From assembly GCA_030765065.1 (NCBI GenBank), contig CM060977.1:158916052-158980051 (forward strand): DNA of 64,000 bases, given 5' to 3'. This DNA is from Deroplatys truncata. Taxonomy: Eukaryota; Arthropoda; Insecta; Mantodea; Mantidae. The notes beneath the pieces were generated by a model. The model searched no databases. It saw only the letters and a list, made by a program, of their open reading frames with translations, and was not told the origin of the DNA. How positions within the stretch are numbered: the stretch's first letter is position 1; each line of letters opens with the position of its first letter. The position numbers and the translations under genes were made by a program. Positions 57,842-64,000 of the stretch are shown here, piece by piece.

Positions 57842-58325
57842 CCCCAGAATCTATCATAACGAGATGGGAAAACATGGATTTCAGCAGCAATTTACTATGC
57901 TTCAAATTTCCCGTATATAACTATCATGGTGGTCGCCACTTTGAAGCATGAAGCATTTTCAATTGTAGTAGCAAAGGAACTTCTCGAATCTTCGGAAGTG
58001 AGAAATTACTTAACTTTCATTGCGCCCGAGTTCGGTTTGCTGCCACACGTGTTCTGTCAGCTTCAAAAAAGAGGGCACCTTTGACGAAGTCGGTGAAAAT
58101 TGTGGATGATGCGGTGCAAATGCCGGGGAAATGAGGTTCATTAATTAGTGAAAAACGAAAAATGGTGTTTTCGAAAAATCTTGAGCTTGACAAACTCTAG
58201 AAACATTTCAAAAGCTCTACAAGGCGACAATTTGCCATAGGAAATGGACCCTACAAAGAGTTCAATGTTTTAGATTTGCTCCAGTTACCTCTGTAGATGT
58301 TGCGTGGTCATTTTCTCAGATGAAA

Positions 58326-58611
58326 TTCGTCGTCCTCTGTGGACTAGTGGTGCCGTGCTAGCCTCTAGTTCCAAAGGTCGCGATGGATTTTTTTTTCGGG
58401 CGTAAAAATCCTTAGTATGGCCTCCTTCGGAAGGGAAGTAAAGCCGGTGGTCCCGTGTCGTAGATTTACGGCACGTAAAAGAACCTCAAGCCTGATAAAG
58501 AAGCCTCTGAGCAAAATTACGGGTCTTTCACGCCCAATATAGAATGGGACGCTAAGGACCATAGTAGTTAAAGAGCTTCCTTAAATAAAACTCAATTTAA
58601 TTTTAATTCAA
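58326..58611 (+). mobile_element. tRNA-derived SINE, family S copy 4, lacking its B-box
   Basis: Inserted in the hAT remnant with a 13-bp duplication TTCTCAGATGAAA at 58313-58325 and 58612-58624. Removing it rejoins FSQMK to NVLSDKRLNMN. The head runs TCTAGTTCCAAAGGTCGCG straight into GATGGATTTTTT, so about 20 bp carrying the B-box GGTTCAAACCC has been deleted compared with copy 5. It should not be transcribed by polymerase III in this form. Confidence 0.95.
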
Positions 58612-58721
58612 TTCTCAGATGAAAAATGTATTGTCTGACAAGAGACTCAACATGAATTAAGAAAATTAAAAAAGGATTTGGTTGTCATGTGCAACCAATA
58701 AGCTGGTAAGGCATTGTATCT

Positions 58722-59010
58722 GTCGTCCTCCGTGGACTAGTACCGTGCTAGCCTCTAGTTCCCAAGGTCGCGGGTTCAAACCCGGCGGAGGCGATGGATT
58801 TTTTCGGGCGTAAAAATCGTTAGCATGCCTTCCTTCGGAAGGGAAGTAAAGGCGGTGGTCCCGTGTCGTAGACTTACGGCACGTAAAAGAACCTCAAGCC
58901 TGATAAAGAGGCCTCTGAGCAAAATTACCAGTCTTTCACGCCCAATATAGAATGGGACGCTAAAGACCATAGTAGTTAAAGAGCGTCCATAAATAAAATT
59001 TAATTTAATC
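58722..59010 (+). mobile_element. tRNA-derived SINE, family S copy 5 (best-preserved)
   Basis: Contains GTCGTCCTCCGTGGACTAGT, TTCCCAAGGTCGCGGGTTCA, AACCCGGCGGAGGCGATGG and the full body to AAAGAGCGTCCATAAATAAA. A- and B-box positions are both present (GTGGACTAG... and GGTTCAAACCC), though the A-box lacks the usual GTGG after the AGTA. No clear flanking duplication. It lies 110 bp from copy 4 in the same orientation. Confidence 0.92.
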
Positions 59011-59468
59011 ATAAGCCTTAAAGAAACATTCTCACTTTTTGTCGAGTGCAGCTAACATTTTGTTTAAAACTTACTTTAAAAATATAACACAACACGATGT
59101 TAACATGAATATACCGATTGTGCGATTGTCTGAATAGTGCAATCTAGTAAATAAATAGGCATAATATAAGGTTTTTCTTTATTGCCTATTTTAGCTATAC
59201 CTTTTTGCCTGTCTATTTTAATGATTTATAATAAACTTCCGGTCTCTCGCCATCACATAGCGATCCGCCTTTTAAAAATCTGTCAAGCGCTTTGGCCTAT
59301 GGTATCCTTATACCTACAACGAAATGAGTAATGAAGGTTTACTCAAATTTATTCACCGTTTGATTTCAATACAGAAATATTGGCTTCATCAACAATACAA
59401 TTATTAGTACAAAAAGAACAGGTATAATTCGCTGTAATACACAAATACAGAAATCCCAATTATTACAT
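59011..59468. other. Intronic or intergenic DNA, nothing recognised
   Basis: AT-rich; may contain the 3' end of the hAT element, but no inverted terminus could be fixed. Confidence 0.35.
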
Positions 59469-60331
59469 TGACGCAGTAATTTGTATCACAAAAATGTAAA
59501 TGTCAGAGTGATTGTAGTGTGAATATGCATTGTTGTGTGGCATTGATTTGAGATATTTGTTGATTGTAATTATTGTCGAGAAGTGGGTTTATACGGCCTT
59601 ACTGAAACTGACAATAATAGCGTGCAATAATGTAGCGAGGGGGTGAGCTGTTTATCATTATTAGAGACGAGCAAATGACGTCAGAGTGGCGCGTTTTTCT
59701 TAGAATTTGCTGGAACATTTTCCCCAGAGCATATGTTTTCGTAATTTTCATTGGATATAAATATAGACGCTAATGTTGGCGCGTTTTATTAACCAATAGC
59801 AGCTCGGTTATAATCTTTAGGCATATTGGGGCGAGGAAGTATAAATTCAGTGTCAGAATCAAGTTTCATGTAGTTCAACGGAGGCATTCATGGAGTATGC
59901 ATCGCACACAGTTCAAGGTTACGCGTCGCAAAGTTATGAAAAATCTCTCGTGTCGTAAAGTTGATTACACAAAAAGTTGAAGTACGCGAATTAATAATGT
60001 GCAGTAAATAAGTTATTATAACAGTTTCAGTTTGGCGAGTGTCAAGATTAATAGGTGAAAGTGAATAATGTGTTACGACAATAAAAGTGTAAAACAAATT
60101 CTTTTATCAGTGTTATCTTTGGATAAAAAACTCCTTTCCGTTTACACACCTATGCAAGATAAGTGCTTGACCGAGAAATCATAGCTAGCCGGAGGACAGT
60201 GAACCCAAAATTAAATACAATAACAGGCGCTCAGTAAAAGATAACAAGAAGTGACCGAAACAAACTGTCTTTTATACGTGCGGCAGATAAAAATGAAACA
60301 TCTTCCAACTACCAACATTAATACCCTCACA
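59469..60331 (+). mobile_element. Diverged LTR related to the Gag-only element, opposite strand
   Basis: It aligns with the minus-strand reading of 15829-16830. It starts TGACGCAGTAATTTGTATCA and shares GTTTATACGGCCTTACTGAA, TAGCGTGCAATAATG, TTCATTGGATATAAATATAG, TTGGCGCGTTTTATTAACCA and ACAATAAAAGTGTAAAACAA. A TATA-like GTATAAATTC lies at about 59839-59848 and an AATAAA signal at about 60080. A primer-binding-site remnant follows at 60336, so this is a 5' LTR whose interior is gone or replaced after about 60360. Confidence 0.85.
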
Positions 60332-60335
60332 AAAT

Positions 60336-60355
60336 TGGCTACCACAACGTGGGGC
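60336..60355 (+). other. Degraded primer-binding site
   Basis: TGGCTACCACAACGTGGGGC matches the TGGCGCCCAACGTGGGGC site of the Gag-only element with a few changes. It is correctly placed four bases after the LTR end. Confidence 0.7.
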
Positions 60356-60539
60356 TAACAAATAAATAACATTAAAACTACCACAACATGAGTAGGTACC
60401 TAAACTAAATTTTCGAATTGTAAACATAGTATACTCCATAAGAAAACATAAACTAATTCGTTTCTAGATATTCTTAGACTGAATAAAAACAGCCCTGTAT
60501 TAGGAATTTTTTCAGATCTCTTTTGAAGACTTAGGGTTT

Positions 60540-61085
60540 TAATTTTTTTTATGTGGGAAGTTTATTAAACAATTGAAGGCATTATAATATAAACTTTTTT
60601 CATATAGGGCTCTTTTATGGCCTGTAATGTGCAGTTTAGATTTATTTCTTGTATTACAGCCATGAATATCAGCATTTGTGTTAAAACTATTTTGCTGCTT
60701 ATACATTGTTACCAGAGTTTCAAAAATGTATAGCGAAGGAACAGTGAAGATATTTAACAGTATGAAGTAAGGTTTGCAGCTTGTGTTGCTGCAAAGGTTT
60801 AACATTATTCTGATTGCCCTTTTTTGTATTATAAAGATTCTATTTTTATAACTGGACTTTCCCCAGAATATTATACCATATGATAAATGACTATGGAAAT
60901 ATGCAAAGTTGTTAAGTACATCAAGATTAAGGAAATTTTAAGGGTATATAATGCAAAACATGTTTGGGATAATTTTTTAGATAGTACATAAATGTGGATT
61001 CCCTAGTCAAGGTTACGATCAACCCAAATTCCAAGAAAATTTATTTTATTACACATTGTTATTAGTTCATTTTCCAAATAAACTT
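60540..61085 (-). pseudogene. CR1/Jockey-like reverse transcriptase, C-terminal fragment
   Basis: Minus-strand fragments in order: FLGIWVDRNLD, LSKKLSQTCFALYTLK, then SCKPYFILLNIFTVPSLYIF, IHGCNTRNKSKLHITGHKRA and LYEKSLYYNAFNCLINFP. The F.LLNI.TVPSLYI.E and H..NTR.K..L...H....EKS..Y...K..N.LP pattern is the conserved tail of many CR1/L2/Jockey-type non-LTR reverse transcriptases. Frameshifts separate the pieces and the catalytic FADD region is not present. Confidence 0.75.
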
Positions 61086-61190
61086 CGGCTTATTTGGATT
61101 AGGTATCAAAAATATATAGAAGAATACATCTTTGTAAGAATATTGTGTAGAAGAGTGAATAGGGAAAGCTATATGAATGCAACGTATCAA
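61085..61190 (-). repeat. Family A-related left-end fragment A16
   Basis: GAATACATCTTTGTAAGAAT..TGTGTAGAAGAGTGAATAGG and GAAAGCTATATGAATGCAAC follow the order of the family's left end (GTTTGTACAAGAGTAGAGAAAG..). Diverged. Confidence 0.5.
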
Positions 61191-61197
61191 TGAGAGG

Positions 61198-61425
61198 TCT
61201 CGGGTTCAAACCCGGCGGACGTAATGGATTTTTTCGGGCGTAAAAACCCTTAGCATGGCTTCCTTCGGAAGAGAAGTAAAGCCGGTGGTCCCTTGTCGTA
61301 ATTTACGGCACCTTAAAGAACCTCAAGCCTGACAGAGTGGAATGAGCAAAGTTTCCAGTCTTTCACGCCCAAGAATGGGACGCTAGGAACCATAGCAGTT
61401 AAAGAGAGTTCATAAATAATTCAAT
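61198..61425 (+). mobile_element. tRNA-derived SINE, family S copy 6, 5'-truncated
   Basis: Starts within the head at GTCTCGGGTTCAAACCCGGC and continues through the body to AGTTAAAGAGAGTTCATAAA. It has several small deletions compared with copy 5. No flanking duplication found. Confidence 0.85.
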
Positions 61426-61429
61426 TTGA

Positions 61430-62325
61430 CGTGTTGCATTGTTGTCTCGAATACAGGTGTACTTCCCGCATTTCAAATTCTCCCTTGTGATGCAAATTTT
61501 AAAATAATTCATGTTCGTGAATTACATCAAGCAGTTCTGGGTGAAAAGAGCATTTAAATAGTCATTAATATAATTTAGGACATTTTAGGCATTATAATTA
61601 CCTCTAGGCAATTTTAGTCAAAAAAATCCCTCATCTTAGGCCATTAAAAATGCATTCAGCTGGCTTAAACTCGACACCATGTCAATTATTTTCCACATCG
61701 GGCTAAAGCAAATAAACATTTGTCGCATTAGTTATTTTCAGGCAAGTGGCGTAGTTCTTAGCCGCGTTATAGTGAATATTTTGCGCTCAGTTTGATTTAT
61801 AATAAGGGCTGAGGAAGTTAATGGCATGGTCATCCTTTAAACATAATTTATTTTAATTGTATTGATACAAACATATTTAATATCAGTCCCTCTTTGTTTT
61901 ATATTTGCGTATGCTTGACCCTTAATGAAACGGCGTTACTTCCTATGTAATCTTCAGAACACCATTCAAACCACTTTAACACCGTGAACAACGATCCGAA
62001 AATAAGCATTTCCTTAGAAGGCTAGAGAATGGGAATTTATAGATACATAGTTGCCGGAAGTCTATTCACGAAACTTCCCTGATGTCATTCTCCTGTTTTA
62101 GAAATCCAGTCATGCAGTAAAAGCCGCGCTGCACCGACCCGTTCCGCTGTATAGGTGTAAATACGAGCATTTACTCTCTCGCCGGCGCAAGTACACTCCC
62201 TGCAAGAAATTGAGCTCAAGCTTATACTAAGCATTACGTTTCATATTTCAAAGCGAGATATGCGTGCCAATGCTGTTTAGCCATAGACATTACATGGACG
62301 TAATAAATAGCAGCTACTTGGATGA
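61430..62325. other. Intronic or intergenic DNA, nothing recognised
   Basis: A few repeated TTAGGCATT/CTAGGCAATTTTAG words at about 61575-61650, otherwise non-coding. Slightly higher GC at 62100-62215, without an open frame of note. Confidence 0.4.
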
Positions 62326-62327
62326 AC

Positions 62328-63366
62328 TAAAGCCGGAATTACGATGAACTTTATTAACGTGACGGGACACAACGCGAAGTTAAATGATGCTGCTAAACCA
62401 AAGGTTTAATTAGCATACACTTAACGTAACGGGAAATACTCTTGATTGGTGATAGTTTTTATTACTTCACTACTGCTTCACCCGATTGGTTCACTTGACA
62501 TCAAACTTAACGTAACAGGAAGGAAAATACTGTATTGTCTAAAGGCTGGTTCGCAACCACCCCGTAACGGTAACCAGAACGGAAACGAGAACGGGAAGCA
62601 AGAAATTTTGATTCACAACAGCCCGGTAACGAGAACGGGAATGCATATCCATCACAAAGTGAAAGTCGATTTTGCGCATTGGGATTTCATTTGTTTTTAA
62701 CTGACCAATGACATTTTTTCACCTACTTCCAATTTAGCCAAGCCAACGTCAAAATTCGATAGAGTAAACATTATCTAAATGCATATTCATTACATGTCCG
62801 ATCCCTCTACTTATGCCAAACTTTCATTCCTTTATTTAATGGCATACATTAAAATTATTTATTCTGTTTTCATTTCCACCGGATTTAGCTGTTCTTTGTA
62901 GCTTTTGCCTTTGTAGGTAATAGCCAGTTTTGAGTTGCATATAAACAAACTACAAATGATCCCTTCACCAGAGGAATCAACATTGATTAGATTTGCGGGT
63001 GTCGGGATGAGGTTAGGAAGCACATTTACTACTAATTCCTTCCAGTTTCATGTTTCCAGCTTGCGACTATAGATAGCACTAGTGGCTGTTTCATGTCACG
63101 GCCGCTTAGAATAACCTCTAGAGTGAAGAGTTTAATATGCACAATAGGGATCTAATATGCCGTGCCCGAGAACGAGAAAGTTGAAAGTTGGGCAACTCTT
63201 CTTCCCGTTCCCGGGGCCCGGGAAGGCTTCCCGTCGGTTGTGGACACTCCCATTTGAATACATGTATTTGAACTTTCCCGTTCTCGTTACCGTTCTCGTT
63301 GGTTGTGAACCAGCCTTAATTCATGAGCTAGATCACGTTACGTTAAGTTCATCGTAATCCCTGCTT
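62328..63366. mobile_element. Outer MITE with inverted ends, host of a nested MITE
   Basis: Left end AAGCCGGAATTACGATGAAC, right end (read inward) AAGCAGGGATTACGATGAAC, each flanked by TA. Subterminal TTAACGTAAC(G/A)GG motifs recur at 62354, 62423 and 62508 and inverted at about 63337. Removing the nested element leaves about 260 bp. Non-coding. Confidence 0.8.
62540..63317. mobile_element. Inner inverted-repeat MITE, copy 2
   Basis: The left end AAAGGCTGGTTCGCAACCAC and the right end (read inward) AAGGCTGGTTCACAACCAAC pair over about 45 bp, including several ACGAGAACGGG/AACGGTAAC units. It is related end to end to 42744-43384. The GAGAACGGGAA-type words are repeated at least five times within, a likely transposase-binding array. 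Non-coding despite short frames. Confidence 0.88.
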
Positions 63367-63436
63367 TAGATTTTGAAGGGAAACAAGCTTTCTCAAAAGT
63401 TGTATAACTTATCTGCATCAGTCCATAAAAAAGTAA

Positions 63437-63697
63437 AGGTCGTGGATTCAAACCCAGAGGAGGGCGATGGATTTTTTTTCGGACGTAAAAATCCTTAGCA
63501 TGGCTTCCTTCGGAAGGGAAGTAAAGCCAAGCCGGTGGTCCCGTGTCGTAGAATTAGGGCACGTAAAAGAATCTCAAGCCTGTTAAAGAGACCTCTAAGC
63601 AAAATTATCGGTCGTTCACGCCCAATATAGAATGCGACTCTAAGAACCACAGCAGTTAAGGAGCGTCCATATATAAAACTCAGTTTAGTTAATTTAA
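63437..63697 (+). mobile_element. tRNA-derived SINE, family S copy 7, 5'-truncated
   Basis: Begins at AAAGGTCGTGGATTCAAACC, so the first half of the head is missing. The body has an AGCCAAGCCGGTGG local duplication and ends AAGGAGCGTCCATATATAAA. Confidence 0.88.
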
Positions 63698-63714
63698 TTT
63701 TAACGAATATACCA

Positions 63715-64000
63715 GCTATGCCACTTAAGCCTTGACGTAAATCATGTTGGTTAACGAGATATACTGCTATTAAGGTTTACCAATTATTCAAAAGTATACA
63801 AAATTCATTGCTAATGAAGAGGACTTCCCAGGTTATTCCGTTGAAAATTCAATACATGTATTTCATTAATCATGCAGTTATCTTAAACACGGTATTTAAT
63901 AAAAATCGTAAGCCATTTATGTGTAAATCAGAAATACATAAAATCTTCCGCTTACGGGGCAGTTTGTTGTAGGCGGGGATTTTCTTGGAAATCTTAGTGG
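63715..64000 (+). repeat. Family A-related copy A17, cut by the window edge
   Basis: TTAACGAGATATACTGCTAT, AAGGTTTACCAATTATTCAA, TATCTTAAACAC, AAAAATCGTAAGCCATTTAT and GGCGGGGATTTTCTTGGAAA follow the middle and right-central blocks of copy A1. The right end lies beyond base 64000. Confidence 0.7.

Larger units (their letters stand above)
56905..58722 (+). pseudogene. hAT-family transposase, broken and SINE-interrupted
   Basis: Fragments on the plus strand, in order: FLDKYTNESVPRESSL, then MKIIKGDLKNKDL, STIAQLYTHSLQLLW, FISDAAPYIKR (second catalytic Asp region), LFPNMLHVTCVAHFHRVW, a 62-bp segment present three times, ESIITRW, RHFEA/KHEAFSIVVAKELLESS, PLTKSVKIVDDAVQM and VFSKNLELDKL. The last piece is the C-terminal dimerisation motif VDVAWSFSQMK...VLSDKRLNMN, split by a SINE at 58326-58611. 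This is the layout of hAT transposases of the CGGBP1/ZNF862-related type found in arthropods. Numerous stops and shifts; dead. Confidence 0.85.

Noticed and set aside
48256-64000. Downstream exons with a reticulon domain (YWRD, membrane hairpins)
   Set aside because: No such motif is readable on the plus strand. The reticulon identity therefore stays tentative.

Overview
This is a window of nuclear DNA from an insect with a large, AT-rich, repeat-laden genome. Coding sequence is scarce and split by long introns. The few protein-coding exons are animal-type with GT/AG junctions. The primer-binding site of the LTR element matches the 3' end of arthropod tRNA-Lys(CUU). Transposon families typical of insects are abundant: mariner, DUF4817-type, PIF/Harbinger, hAT, RNase H-bearing non-LTR elements and tRNA-derived SINEs. 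A polyneopteran such as a cockroach, termite or stick insect would fit the intron size and repeat load, but that is only a guess.

Two cellular genes sit head to head. On the minus strand, five exons (46573-46695, 46078-46260, 21374-21528, 9043-9188, 3131-3349) join in frame into the N-terminal half of the serine palmitoyltransferase large subunit SPTLC2. This is the PLP enzyme of the first step of sphingolipid synthesis at the ER. The introns are about 0.3, 24.5, 12.2 and 5.7 kb, and the gene runs off the left edge before the PLP-lysine exon. On the plus strand, starting 401 bp away, is a 386-codon first coding exon (47097-48255) of an acidic, proline-rich, disordered protein. My best guess is the N-terminal region of a reticulon-like protein, but its diagnostic domain is not in the window. 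The shared promoter holds a palindromic TGCGCATGCG site of the NRF-1/Ewg type.

Everything else is intronic and intergenic repeat. Several insertions can be proved from target-site duplications (TSDs): (1) a Gag-only LTR retrotransposon (12581-16830, TSD GTTA) inside a PIF/Harbinger element (11849-17264, TSD TTA); (2) a solo LTR (30666-31551, TSD TCTT) inside an RNase H-bearing non-LTR element, where removing it restores the reading frame; (3) a tRNA-SINE (58326-58611, 13-bp TSD) inside a decayed hAT transposase gene; (4) an inverted-repeat element nested in another (62328-63366). A roughly 0.8-kb AT-rich family, called family A here, recurs about 17 times on both strands. Its full copies carry ACTTTCTCTACT inverted repeats near their ends. 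Seven copies of one tRNA-derived SINE family (family S) are present, and four have clear TSDs.

I see no CRISPR array, operon, rRNA gene or convincing functional tRNA gene. The most useful leads are the divergent SPTLC2/reticulon-like pair, the nested and Gag-only retroelement with a duplicated primer-binding site, and family A.
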